Source: an uncultured Ruminococcus sp. (lineage in GTDB: Bacteria > Bacillota > Clostridia > Oscillospirales > Ruminococcaceae). From it: a stretch of DNA of 64,000 nucleotides. Below, piece after piece: positions 45,842 through 54,160 of the stretch (positions are counted from its first letter, which is position 1; the number at the start of each line of letters is the position of its first letter). The stretch lies in the NCBI GenBank assembly GCA_902780505.1, contig CACZFN010000022.1, forward strand, positions 1-64,000, given 5' to 3'. The notes beneath the pieces are model-generated. The model did not search any database. It saw only the letters and a list, made by a program, of their open reading frames with translations, and was not told the origin of the DNA. The position numbers and the translations under genes were made by a program.

Positions 45842-45882
45842 TTTTACTATCCTCCGTTATAATTATATAAATGCACAATTAT

Positions 45883-45911
45883 ATTATAGCATAGATTTTT
45901 TTGAAAATCAA
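45883..45911 (-). promoter_or_regulatory. Sigma-A promoter for the TetR gene
   Basis: TTGATT (45906-45911), 17-bp spacer, TATAAT (45883-45888), minus strand. It lies within 40 bp of the divergent gene's start. Confidence 0.78.
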
Positions 45912-45916
45912 TAGGG

Positions 45917-46459
45917 GTGAATGCTTTGGAGGGGTATGTAATTGCCGAAATAATACTCGTATTGTTTTTTGCAAGTCCAATATTCATCATTATATATTTA
46001 TTAATACAGCACAATAAAGCAGTTGAACGGCAAAGACAAATCAACGAGTTTCTTTCACAGTTTACTGAAATGGACGTTGTTGATTTTCTCTGTAGCAGAG
46101 GTGATTTTCCTCTGATAAAAGGGGTTTATATACTTCATAACACTGAAAAAGACCTATGCTATGTCGGGCAGAGTAAAGATGTTAGCAAAAGAGTATATAA
46201 CCATTTCTCGGGCAGAGGAAATGCTGATGTATACGCCGATTATAAATACGGGGATAACTTTACAGTACAAATCATTCCGCTTGAAAACACGGATTATGTA
46301 AGCCTTAACCTCTTGGAAAGAGATATGATACAACAATACAATTCATACAGACACGGCTATAACAGAACAAGAGGTAATAGCACTGTCCATTATACTGTCA
46401 CTGAAGAATATACATCAAATGGTAAAAGGAGTATTAGAACACATGAATATTATAAATGA
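45917..46459 (+). CDS. Membrane-anchored GIY-YIG-domain protein
   Basis: 180 residues. A hydrophobic N-terminal helix (about 8-31) with little signal character anchors a cytosolic GIY-YIG domain: GVY (69-71), YVG (82-84), catalytic Arg near 92 (SKRVYNHF) and Glu134 in NLLERDMIQQYN. All key residues of the nuclease fold are present. GTG 45917 is reported, but TTG 45926 has a better-spaced AGGGGTG, and a GGAGGGG at 45927 also lies 7 nt before an ATT, so the start is open. Its end overlaps glgB by 17 nt. Confidence 0.8.
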   Translation: MNALEGYVIAEIILVLFFASPIFIIIYLLIQHNKAVERQRQINEFLSQFTEMDVVDFLCSRGDFPLIKGVYILHNTEKDLCYVGQSKDVSKRVYNHFSGRGNADVYADYKYGDNFTVQIIPLENTDYVSLNLLERDMIQQYNSYRHGYNRTRGNSTVHYTVTEEYTSNGKRSIRTHEYYK

Positions 46460-48227
46460 CTTCCTTCAAGGCAGAACAATATACGCCTATGAAGCGCTTG
46501 GGGCGCATATTATGCACGAGGGCGGGGTGCGGTATACCACCTATGCGCCCAATGCCAAAAACATCCGCCTTATATGCAACGGTGAACGCTATCAGATGGA
46601 CCGTGATGACCGGGGTGTGTGGGAAATACACCTCAAAAACTCCCGCGAGGGGGATATCTACAAATACGCCATAGAAAACAGCAGCGGCGAAGTCCATGAC
46701 CGGGCCGATCCCTTTGCTTTCTACAGCGAAGTAAGGCCGAAAAACGCATCAATAGTTTTTGACATAGACAAGCACACATGGGCAGACGGGGAATGGATGA
46801 AAACACGCACCAAAAACTTTGAAAAGCCTATGAACATCTACGAAGTCCAGTTCGGCTCATGGAAGATAAAGCCGGACACAGACGAGGATCACAGGTTCTA
46901 TAATTACGACGAAATGGCAGAGCTGCTTATCCCCTACGTCAAGGAAATGGGCTACACCCACATTGAGCTTATGCCAATGACCGAATACCCCTTTGACGGC
47001 TCGTGGGGGTATCAGGTATCGGGGTATTACAGCGCGACTTCACGCTACGGCTCACCCGACGGGCTTATGCGCTTTATTGACACAGCCCACCGAAACGGTA
47101 TTGGCATAATACTTGACTTTGTGCCCGTTCACTTTGTGCGTGATTTCTACGCTCTGCACATATACGACGGCGGTTTCCTGTTTGAGAGCGATTACGAAGA
47201 TCAGCGCTACAGCGAATGGAACACGGCACTGTTTGACTACTCAAAGCCGCACGTTTTAAGCTTTGTGAAAAGCGCTATCAACTTCTGGTGCGAAAAGTTC
47301 CATATAGACGGGTTAAGGTATGACGCTGTTGCCTGTCTGCTTTACCGCTATGGCAGAAAGGAAGAAGCCTTAAACGACAGCGGCATATGGTTTTTGAAAA
47401 ACACAAACTTCGAGATAAGTCAGGCTCACCCCGACGTTATGCTTTTTGCCGAGGATTCGACTAACTACCCGAAGGTCACTGCACCCGTTCAGTTCGGCGG
47501 GCTCGGGTTTGACTACAAGTGGGATCTCGGCTTTATGAACGACACAATAAACTATATAAAGACACCCGCCTATGACAGAAGATACCACCACAACAAAATG
47601 AATTTCTCAATGACGTATTTCTATAATGATCTGTATATCCTACCCTACTCGCACGACGAGGTTGTCCACGGCAAAAAGACGATGCTTGACAAGGTCTTCG
47701 GTATGCAGAACGAGCAGATGGCGACAATACGTGCGCTCTACGCATTCCAGATAGCACACCCGGGCAAGAAACTCAACTTTATGGGCAACGAGATCGGCGA
47801 ATACATGGAATGGCGTCCATACAAAGAGCTTGGCTGGAACCTGCTTTCCTATCCCCTGCACGACAGCCTGCACGAGTTTATCAAGACACTGAACCACATC
47901 TATCTTGAAACCCCCGCACTTTACGCTGGTGATTACAACCCTGCGAACTTCCGCTGGTGTGACGCCGACAATTCAAACCAGAGCATTTATTCCTTTGTGC
48001 GCTCCGACAGCTCAGGAAATGAAGTGTACTGCGTTTTCAACTTTTCCGGCGTAACGCAAAACTACTACCTGCGTGTAAGGGATATGCGTACTTATGACGA
48101 GATACTCAATTCAGACCGCGATATCTACAGCGGTTCAAACCTTATAAACGGCAGACGCACACCCTACGGCGGCAGGATAGCCCTTAAACTCGCACCGTTC
48201 TCGGCGCATTTCTTCAAGGCAATATAA
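46443..48227 (+). CDS. glgB: 1,4-alpha-glucan branching enzyme
   Basis: A GH13 branching enzyme of 594 residues, shorter than the usual 630-730. A CBM48-type N-terminal domain (about 20-105: TTYAPNAKNIRLICNGERYQM) precedes the barrel with MNIYEVQFGSWK, YTHIELMPMTEYPFDGSWGYQ, catalytic Asp in HIDGLRYDAVACLLY, Glu in MLFAEDSTNYP and the substrate Asp in YSHDEVVHGKKTM. The ATG at 46443 with AAAAGGAG upstream lies inside the preceding gene. No other glycogen gene is nearby. The 3' end abuts a palindromic element. Confidence 0.93.
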   Translation: MNIINDFLQGRTIYAYEALGAHIMHEGGVRYTTYAPNAKNIRLICNGERYQMDRDDRGVWEIHLKNSREGDIYKYAIENSSGEVHDRADPFAFYSEVRPKNASIVFDIDKHTWADGEWMKTRTKNFEKPMNIYEVQFGSWKIKPDTDEDHRFYNYDEMAELLIPYVKEMGYTHIELMPMTEYPFDGSWGYQVSGYYSATSRYGSPDGLMRFIDTAHRNGIGIILDFVPVHFVRDFYALHIYDGGFLFESDYEDQRYSEWNTALFDYSKPHVLSFVKSAINFWCEKFHIDGLRYDAVACLLYRYGRKEEALNDSGIWFLKNTNFEISQAHPDVMLFAEDSTNYPKVTAPVQFGGLGFDYKWDLGFMNDTINYIKTPAYDRRYHHNKMNFSMTYFYNDLYILPYSHDEVVHGKKTMLDKVFGMQNEQMATIRALYAFQIAHPGKKLNFMGNEIGEYMEWRPYKELGWNLLSYPLHDSLHEFIKTLNHIYLETPALYAGDYNPANFRWCDADNSNQSIYSFVRSDSSGNEVYCVFNFSGVTQNYYLRVRDMRTYDEILNSDRDIYSGSNLINGRRTPYGGRIALKLAPFSAHFFKAI

Positions 48228-48229
48228 TC

Positions 48230-48486
48230 CCCCTTCTGCATATCAGCGGGGCTTATAAAAGAAACCTATGTGTTTTATCAGGGGAAACCTTTCTGAAGAA
48301 AGGTTATCCCCCGAACCCCTTTCCAAAGACTTCTAATTTATTTACCCCTGAAGGGCATATGCCCTTCAGGGGTAAATAGGTCAAAAGTTTTAGGAAGGGG
48401 GCCTGGGGGAGAACCCTTTTTCAAAAGGGTTTCCCCCAGTAAAACACGTAAACTTCCTTATAAGCCCCGCTGATATGCAGAAGGGG
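48230..48486. repeat. 257-bp palindromic MITE-like element (E2)
   Basis: Perfect 29-bp inverted ends (48230-48258 and 48458-48486, starting CCCCTTCTGC) flank a region that remains imperfectly palindromic throughout. At the centre is a perfect 38-bp palindrome (48340-48358 / 48359-48377, ATTTACCCCTGAAGGGCAT and its complement). Between them are paired GGGGGAAACCC/AAGGG and CCCCC blocks. No ORF. It lies between the glgB stop (2 nt away) and the ssrA 3' end (6 nt away), so as RNA it would also form a strong terminator for both. Confidence 0.78.
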
Positions 48487-48492
48487 TTTTTA

Positions 48493-48852
48493 TGGTGGAG
48501 ATGACGAGAATCGAACTCGTGTCCGAAGGCAGATCCCTGCGAATTTCTACGGGTGTAGTCTGTTATTTTAGCTTACGCCGTTTCCCTCGGATACCGCAAG
48601 CAGACACGCGGTACTCTTTGGTAGCCTGATATACATTTCAGGGCTACAGGCATACCCCCGAAACGTTCACCACTGATCGACGCCGAAACCAAAGCCGTGG
48701 TACTCAATGGCACGACGAGCGCTGACTTATGCAGCAGCTAATTCTAAATTATCGTTGTCGTTTAATTTTAAAACGTGCGCTGTTTAAAGAGATAGCGCTT
48801 CCTCTACCCGCTTATCACACTTCACCGTCCCCGTCGAAGCCATTACATCCCC
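48493..48852 (-). ncRNA. ssrA: tmRNA
   Basis: A 360-nt one-piece tmRNA. The 5' GGGGATG and 3' CATCTCC form the tRNA-Ala-like acceptor with G:U at position 3, discriminator A and CCA encoded (48493-48495). GGCTTCGACGGGGA near the 5' end and GAGTTCGATTCTCGTCATCTCC at the 3' end (T arm) are diagnostic. The tag frame ends NDNDNLELAAA then TAA, near + strand 48728-48762; the resume codon is probably a GCG shortly upstream. It lies 23 nt downstream of smpB on the same strand with a short hairpin between. Confidence 0.95.
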
Positions 48853-48875
48853 TTATTTTAAGCCGAGGTTTCGGC

Positions 48876-49346
48876 TTATCTGTTTCTATCTTTAAGTGTG
48901 CGCTCTATTTCCCTTGCGGCGGCTTTGTTTGCCATGTCCTGCCGCTTGTCGTGCAGATTTTTGCCCTTGCATAGCCCGAGCGCCACCTTAACCATGCTGC
49001 CCTTGAAGTAAAGAGACATTGGTATAAGCGTCAGCCCCTCCTGCTTTACCTTGCCGAGCAGGCGCATGATCTCCCGCTTGTGAAGCAGCAGCTTCCTCAC
49101 CCGCATAGGATCACGGTTGAAAATATTGCCCTGTTCGTAGGGGGAAATGTGCATACCCTTTACCCACATCTCACCGTCATCGACCGAGCACCACGCATCT
49201 TTGAGGTTCACCCTGCCTGCCCTGATGCTCTTGACTTCCGTTCCCACAAGCTCAATGCCGCATTCTATCTGTTCAAGCACAAAATAATTGTGCCTTGCAG
49301 CCTTGTTGTCGGCTATTTGCTTTGTGCCTTTTTTATCTGTTGCCAT
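48876..49346 (-). CDS. smpB: SsrA-binding protein
   Basis: 156 residues, the OB-fold tmRNA partner in trans-translation. [50 protein letters not shown] and [12 protein letters not shown] at the C-terminal tail are standard. ATG 49346 has AAGGA 9 nt upstream and is preferred over a TTG 9 nt earlier. The stop codon sits inside a TAAGCCGA/TCGGCTTA hairpin (48859-48878) that separates it from ssrA. Confidence 0.96.
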   Translation of the reverse strand: MATDKKGTKQIADNKAARHNYFVLEQIECGIELVGTEVKSIRAGRVNLKDAWCSVDDGEMWVKGMHISPYEQGNIFNRDPMRVRKLLLHKREIMRLLGKVKQEGLTLIPMSLYFKGSMVKVALGLCKGKNLHDKRQDMANKAAAREIERTLKDRNR

Positions 49347-49375
49347 TTTACTCAATCCTTTTTTAAGTGTATATA

Positions 49376-49404
49376 ATTATAGCATAGTTTCAAGTATTTG
49401 TCAA
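49376..49404 (-). promoter_or_regulatory. Sigma-A promoter for smpB
   Basis: Consensus TTGACA (49399-49404), 17-bp spacer, TATAAT (49376-49381), minus strand. Confidence 0.85.
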
Positions 49405-49488
49405 CGGTTTTAAAGTACATATTTTCGTACCATTTTGACATTGATACAGTTTTTTGCAAAACAACGAGCCATTTTTTTCAAAAACCTA

Positions 49489-49517
49489 TTGACAAACCCC
49501 TGTAAATAGTGTATAAT
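49489..49517 (+). promoter_or_regulatory. Sigma-A promoter for tRNA-Thr
   Basis: Consensus TTGACA (49489-49494), 17-bp spacer, TATAAT (49512-49517), 19 nt before the tRNA. Confidence 0.9.
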
Positions 49518-49536
49518 ATATAACTGTAAAAAGCAA

Positions 49537-49612
49537 GCTACTATGGCTCAGTAGGTAGAGCACGTCATTGGTAATGACGAGGTCACCGGTTCAAATCCGG
49601 TTAGTAGCTCCA
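49537..49612 (+). tRNA. tRNA-Thr (GGT)
   Basis: Acceptor GCTACTA pairs with TAGTAGC, D arm GCTCAGTAGGTAGAGC, anticodon loop TTGGTAA with anticodon GGT (reads ACC/ACU), T arm ACCGGTTCAAATCCGGT, discriminator T and encoded CCA. Confidence 0.95.
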
Positions 49613-49618
49613 AAAATA

Positions 49619-49647
49619 CCCCCCTGAATTATTTCAGGGGGGTTTTT
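49619..49647. terminator. Terminator after tRNA-Thr
   Basis: CCCCCCTGAA (49619-49628) pairs with TTCAGGGGGG (49633-49642), followed by five T. The convergent GH26 gene ends at 49649 and may use it too. Confidence 0.85.
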
Positions 49648-49648
49648 A

Positions 49649-50617
49649 TCAGTATAGCTTCGGGAGGTCTTCAAGTGTCACGGAAAAATTGCTGTCGTAG
49701 GTCTGCTTTAAAAACTCAAAGCTTGTGAAATCTTCGCTCAGCACAAACCCTTTACTCCATGTCATGAAGCTTGCAAAACCGACACCCTCGCTAATCATTT
49801 TATCAACATCAGGCAGTGTACCTATCTCGCCTATCAGCGCAATTTTAGGCGTGTCTGTTATCTTCATCATGTCTTCATAATAGTCCTTGCAGGAAAGGTG
49901 GCAGTGTGCTTCGGGGTACATATCGCGAGATATCACGTCAACAACATCATCACCCGGATAACATTCGGGCAGTGTCGCATTCCACACCCATATCAGGTTA
50001 TCAAGGTGGTGCACCTTTGTAAAGCGCTCAAACATTATCCTCCAAAGTGCTTTAAGCGGTTCGGGGCCTTTTGCCGCCCACCAGAACCAGTCACCCTCGC
50101 CCTCGTGGAAAGGCCGCCAGAGTATCGGCACGCCCTTGTCGCAAAACGGCCTTAAATACCCCGCCATAACGTCAAGGTCAGATATAAGCGCCCTGTATTC
50201 ATCACTGCCCTTTGCAGCAGCCTTAGCCGCATCAAAATCGGTATTGACAGTAAAGAACGACTTGCTTCTTCCGCCAAGCGGCGAGAACCAGTGCCAGGTA
50301 AAAGTTACAAGGCCTTTTTTCTCCGCCCAGTCCCACGCGCGGGAAAGCATACCGTAGTTTTCATGCACTTCTTTCATGCATTCATCATCAGTATCGCTGT
50401 AATTTATATTGGGCGAATATGAAAGCAACTCAAACCCGAGCAGCGCAGGCTCTTTCCCCGTGACCTCTCGTATAAGTGAGAGTTCCTCCTGCAAAAGTGT
50501 CTGGGTATGCTGCCCCGTCACGACTTTTTTCCCCGAGATCGCGGCAAGATACTTCATAACATTCCTTACCCCCTGCTGTGCTGAAGGGTTTACCGGTTCA
50601 AAGTTTTTCCTTATCAT
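49649..50617 (-). CDS. GH26-family glycoside hydrolase (beta-mannanase-like), cytosolic
   Basis: 322 residues, a single GH26 catalytic domain. The acid/base Glu172 is in ILWRPFHEGEGDWFWW and the nucleophile Glu264 in ALIGEIGT, both at the expected spacing; VTGQHTQ and FTWHWFSP are other family blocks. No signal peptide or carbohydrate-binding module is present, so it should act on imported manno-oligosaccharides. AAGGAG precedes the ATG. A large repeat region lies upstream. Confidence 0.9.
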   Translation of the reverse strand: MIRKNFEPVNPSAQQGVRNVMKYLAAISGKKVVTGQHTQTLLQEELSLIREVTGKEPALLGFELLSYSPNINYSDTDDECMKEVHENYGMLSRAWDWAEKKGLVTFTWHWFSPLGGRSKSFFTVNTDFDAAKAAAKGSDEYRALISDLDVMAGYLRPFCDKGVPILWRPFHEGEGDWFWWAAKGPEPLKALWRIMFERFTKVHHLDNLIWVWNATLPECYPGDDVVDVISRDMYPEAHCHLSCKDYYEDMMKITDTPKIALIGEIGTLPDVDKMISEGVGFASFMTWSKGFVLSEDFTSFEFLKQTYDSNFSVTLEDLPKLY

Positions 50618-50650
50618 TTTTACACTCCTTTTTAATCATTATAAAATTTT

Positions 50651-51203
50651 GCAAAGCTCTCTCCTCCTCTCCACGGGAAGGGGGCAGGGGCGCGTCAAGT
50701 CGGCGCAGCCGACAAAAACTTTTCACTATTCATTCTTCACTATTCACTAAATCCGATCAGCAACAGGTGACAGCAAATGAAAACGTGGACGGTAATATCC
50801 CTCAAATGTGGACTCTTGCCTCCCCTGAAAGGGGAGGTGCCCCGAAGGGGCGGAGGGGTTGCCTCCCCTGAAATTAGAATCTTCGATTCATGGGAGGGGG
50901 ACCGCCGCCGCAGGCGGTGGTGGAGGGGTTCATCGCACCTAACGGTGCGAACCGTTCCAAAATACGTTCGCTTCGCTCACTGTTTTGGAACGGGGGGCGG
51001 CGTAATCAATCCATTCCCCGAGTTTTATGGCAATCGTAAGCTTACGCTTCGGGATTTTGGTATTTCGCCGCCTTGTCTGGCTTCGCCCGATTGGGGCGCT
51101 GCCCCAAACCCCGCGCAGAGTTTTACGGTTTCGCGCAGCGAAATCGACGACATTGTCGTCGAAGTAAAACTCTCACCCTATCCCTTGCACAGCAAGGGAT
51201 AGG
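50651..51203 (+). repeat. Intergenic hairpin-mosaic repeat, copy R1
   Basis: About 550 bp without a credible gene, built from short palindromes in a fixed order: GTCGGCGCAGCCGAC, tandem TTCACTA-type repeats, CCTCCCCTGAAAGGGGAGG, ACCGCCGCCGCAGGCGGT, TCGCACC/GGTGCGA, CGTTCCAAAA/TTTTGGAACG, TTGGGGCGCTGCCCCAA, the 55-bp cruciform core (51118-51172) and CCTATCCCTTGC/GCAAGGGATAGG (51177-51203). The same order recurs in R2-R4. Open frames here are read as chance products of the GC-rich repeats. Confidence 0.85.
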
Positions 51204-51298
51204 CGTGTGAGGAAAAAGGGCTTGAGCCTAAAAACCTTTTTAATTTTTTCCTTTTTTGTTTTTCTATTCTACCACATCTTTCTTCTTTTATCAATATC

Positions 51299-52378
51299 CT
51301 ATCCTTTTCTTTTCCTGATTTTTTCTATCAGTCTGTCCCCCGCCTTATCTAAACGTTCAAAATCCATAGCACTGATATAGTTTTTCTCTATATCATCATG
51401 CGCGCTCTTTGCAAGTACAAGTGTCCTCGCCGCTTCATCAAGAAGTGTCCTGCACGCACTTCGGTTGAGTTTCAATCTCGGCGCTTTTAATTCCACAAGC
51501 TGTTTATCATAAAGCTTTGCAAGGTTCACTGCACGCCCTGTCCGTTCAATGCCGTTGAGTTTGTTGACCGATATCAGCGCTGTATCAAGTTCCGGTATTA
51601 TTATATGCTCTGTAACATCATTTCCGAGCAGCTGATACACACACAAAGTCACATCATACCCCTTTGCCGCCGCTGCCGCTGCCACTGTGTCAAAAAGCGC
51701 TGACGACGCCGCATAATACTCGTCGCTGAAAATATAGGTGTTCTTACAGTCAAACAGCGTCTGTGAAAATGTCATAAACCCGTTCATTGTAACTGCGGAA
51801 AGCTGCCTTACCGAGATATTGCCGCTGCCTGTCGAGTCAGCCGTCAGGATACGTTTTATCACCTTGTCTGCAAGTGCGCCGAGCCTTGCGTTATCAAGTG
51901 CTTCAAGGCCGAGCGAATAGGTATCAAAGCATATATCACTGCACGCCCTTACATACCGCTTTGCCCTTGACATATAGCTTTTATTGAGCTTCATAGCCTT
52001 TTCTATATCATCTTTGCAGGACATTATTTTTTCATCATCCCAGTATTCGCCGAGGTTGACTATCTGTTCCCTGACTGCGGGCATTTCCGGATCAAAGGTG
52101 TGCGGAGCCGTTCCGTCAACGACTATTGCCTTATAATCCTCAAGCACCACCGCATCAAGCGAACCGGGATCGGACGAACAGTGGTAAAGCGCCCTGTCAC
52201 CCTCCTGCAATTCACGCTCTATTCGCTTCATAAGTGAGCTTTTGCCTGTTCCCGCACCGCCTTTAAGTATAAAAGTAAAAAAGCCGTCCCTTGCGATAGT
52301 CCTCTTAAAATCAGTAGAGAAACCATCAGCGGTAACAGCACCTAAAAAATAATGTTGTGTCTTTTTAGTGTTTGTCAT
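51299..52378 (-). CDS. P-loop ATPase of unknown function (PRK06851-like)
   Basis: A 359-residue protein with two halves. Walker A GGAGTGKSS is at 40-48, after HYFLGAVTADGFSTDF, a start typical of a Firmicutes ATPase group annotated only as ATPase. KAIVVDGTAPHTFDP follows at about 83-97. The second half (about 185-345) repeats a similar pattern (FLTAD... and TYIFSDEYYAAS) without a clear Walker A. GGAGGG precedes the ATG. No operon partners. Function unknown. Confidence 0.75.
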   Translation of the reverse strand: MTNTKKTQHYFLGAVTADGFSTDFKRTIARDGFFTFILKGGAGTGKSSLMKRIERELQEGDRALYHCSSDPGSLDAVVLEDYKAIVVDGTAPHTFDPEMPAVREQIVNLGEYWDDEKIMSCKDDIEKAMKLNKSYMSRAKRYVRACSDICFDTYSLGLEALDNARLGALADKVIKRILTADSTGSGNISVRQLSAVTMNGFMTFSQTLFDCKNTYIFSDEYYAASSALFDTVAAAAAAKGYDVTLCVYQLLGNDVTEHIIIPELDTALISVNKLNGIERTGRAVNLAKLYDKQLVELKAPRLKLNRSACRTLLDEAARTLVLAKSAHDDIEKNYISAMDFERLDKAGDRLIEKIRKRKG

Positions 52379-52447
52379 AATTATCCCTCCATAGTTATTC
52401 AGGCATTTTCGTCTGCGCTTTATACTATGCGGGAAGAAAGAAATATG

Positions 52448-52647
52448 TTAAGGCAACACCGCACAAAGATTGTGGTACAGTATACGGTTGCTTAGCTTTG
52501 CTAAGCACGCAGATTTTTCGTCAGATTGCCCAAATTTACCGCAGGAATACTAACGTATTTCAAGGTAAATTTGGGTGATATAGCGGAAAATCTGCAAGTA
52601 GATGTGCCGCAAAGCTCTCAGGCGGTCTTTGTGCGGTGTTGCCTTAA
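52448..52647. repeat. 200-bp palindromic MITE-like element (E3)
   Basis: Perfect 22-bp inverted ends (52448-52469 and 52626-52647, starting TTAAGGCAACACCGC) flank further inverted arms: GCAGATTTT (52509-52517) / AAAATCTGC (52587-52595) and CCCAAATTTACC (52529-52540) / GGTAAATTTGGG (52564-52575), plus a small GCTTAG/CTAAGC hairpin. No ORF and no clear target-site duplication beyond the TTAA that belongs to the ends. It lies between a minus-strand ATPase and the DUF6291-like gene. Confidence 0.78.
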
Positions 52648-52762
52648 ATCCAAATGTAAAGTTTATGTGAACAGTTGCATAAAACTATGCAACTTTACCG
52701 CCGTTTTCCGCTGTTAGTAGAGGGGCATATATCTCCCCTTAAAACATACAGGAGGAATGAAA

Positions 52763-53317
52763 ATGGAAAAAAGATTTATAACCGAAAACAAGAGCTTTAT
52801 GGTATATAAGGAATGGGAAGATCTAGTATCAGAGCTTGATGATGAAAAAGCGGGAAAACTGTTTAAAGCCATGTTTGCATACACAAGGCGGGGCGAAGAA
52901 CCAAAGCTTGATACTGTCACAAGGCTTATCTTCAAAGTGCTGAAAGCTCAGTTTGACCGTGACGGCGAAAAGTGGGAAAAACGCTGTGAAAAAAACAGGG
53001 AAAACGCAAAAAAACGTTGGGATACAAACCCGGATGACAGCGAGCAAACGCATACGTTAGCATACGATCGCATACAAACGTATGCGAATTATGCCGATAA
53101 AGATAAAGATAAAGAAAAAGAAAAAGAAAAAGATGATGATATAGATAAAGAAAAAGATAAAGAGGCTCCCCCCGCCGGCAAAAAGGCGGGTAAGAGCCGC
53201 AAAAACAAAAACAAAAAATCAGATAATACATGGCAAAACGGTCAAGCTCCGCTTGGACCTCCACCGCTTGACGAAGCGTTTTTACAGGAGATAGAAAAGT
53301 GTCTGCGAAAGTGTTAA
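52763..53317 (+). CDS. DUF6291-like protein with Lys/Asp/Glu repeat
   Basis: 184 residues. The N-terminal 85 residues (FMVYKEWEDLVSELDDEKAGKLFKAMFAYTR, EPKLDTVTRLIFKVLKAQFDRD, EKWEKRCEKNRENAKKRW) match a domain common in phage-related and chromosomal Clostridia proteins, tentatively DUF6291. A TYAN-like repeat (about 95-112) precedes a highly charged Lys/Asp/Glu tract (about 113-136) encoded by a GATAAA/GAAAAA microsatellite (53095-53163). A Lys-rich tail follows. GGAGG is 7 nt before ATG 52763 and 1 nt before ATG 52757, so the former is used. It ends 4 nt into the convergent esterase gene. Confidence 0.7.
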   Translation: MEKRFITENKSFMVYKEWEDLVSELDDEKAGKLFKAMFAYTRRGEEPKLDTVTRLIFKVLKAQFDRDGEKWEKRCEKNRENAKKRWDTNPDDSEQTHTLAYDRIQTYANYADKDKDKEKEKEKDDDIDKEKDKEAPPAGKKAGKSRKNKNKKSDNTWQNGQAPLGPPPLDEAFLQEIEKCLRKC

Positions 53318-54144
53318 AGCCGTCTTATAAAATCAATTGCAAGGTCAGCCCAGCCCTCACATACACTTTGAAAATGTCCCTCCCACGTTGCGGTAACATC
53401 ATTGCAAAGCGCAAGCCCATGTCCGCCCTCGGGGTATATATGTGCTTCAAAGGGTATCTTATTCTTTGAAAGTTCTGCCATATACAAAAGCGAGTTTTCC
53501 ACAGGAACACAGCCGTCATCTGCACAGTGCCACAGAAATGTCGGCGGAGTATTTTCATCAATATGGCGTTCAAGGGATAAAAACTCCCTCAGCTCCTCGT
53601 TTGCATCGCCCTCACCGATAAGGTTAAGAATTGAGCCTTCGTGGGTGAACTGCCCGCTTGTGATGACAGGGTAACAAAGCACCGAGCCGTTTACTCTGAG
53701 ATAATCGGGATCACATTCAAGGGCATTGGCAAGCGTTGTGCTGTTCCACATTGTCGCCATTGAAGCCGCCAGGTGCCCGCCTGCCGAAAAGCCCATAACT
53801 ATTATCTTATCCTTGTCGATATCAAATTCCTTTGAATTGTCACGCACATATTTAACGGCAGAAGCAAGTTCGAGCAGTGCCGTCGGGAACTTTTTGCGGT
53901 AGACCGAGTATCTCAGCACAAAGCAGGCAAAGCCCGCCCCTGCAAATCTTAGCGCAACAGGTTCAGCTTCACGTTCAGAGCAGTATTCATAACCGCCGCC
54001 CGGGCAGATGATAACGGCCTTTCTTTTTCTTTCACCGAGTTCAACATACTTTTCAGGGACGATACACTGCAATGTCGCCCCGCACCCTTCAGGCGAAACG
54101 CCGACTCTTGCATAATCAGGGGTAAGGTCAATGGTCTTGTACAT
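53314..54144 (-). CDS. Alpha/beta-hydrolase, acyl or acetyl esterase
   Basis: 276 residues, cytosolic. Oxyanion motif CPGGGYEYCS (about 48-57), nucleophile Ser in VMGFSAGGHLAASMA (about 115-129), acid Asp in FLWHCADDGCVPVENS and His in PEGGHGLAL form the full catalytic triad of a BD-FAE/HSL-like esterase. Relatives remove acetyl or feruloyl groups from plant polysaccharides. ATG 54144 has AAGGAGG. It is the last gene of the GH2 operon, 16 nt after the M15-like gene. Confidence 0.88.
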   Translation of the reverse strand: MYKTIDLTPDYARVGVSPEGCGATLQCIVPEKYVELGERKRKAVIICPGGGYEYCSEREAEPVALRFAGAGFACFVLRYSVYRKKFPTALLELASAVKYVRDNSKEFDIDKDKIIVMGFSAGGHLAASMATMWNSTTLANALECDPDYLRVNGSVLCYPVITSGQFTHEGSILNLIGEGDANEELREFLSLERHIDENTPPTFLWHCADDGCVPVENSLLYMAELSKNKIPFEAHIYPEGGHGLALCNDVTATWEGHFQSVCEGWADLAIDFIRRL

Positions 54145-54160
54145 AGTTATCCTCCTTATA

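Noticed and set aside
50777..51202. Open reading frames of 70-140 codons inside repeat R1
   Set aside because: They are made of the hairpin modules, recur in similar form in R2, lack ribosome sites and encode low-complexity Arg/Gly/Pro-rich peptides.
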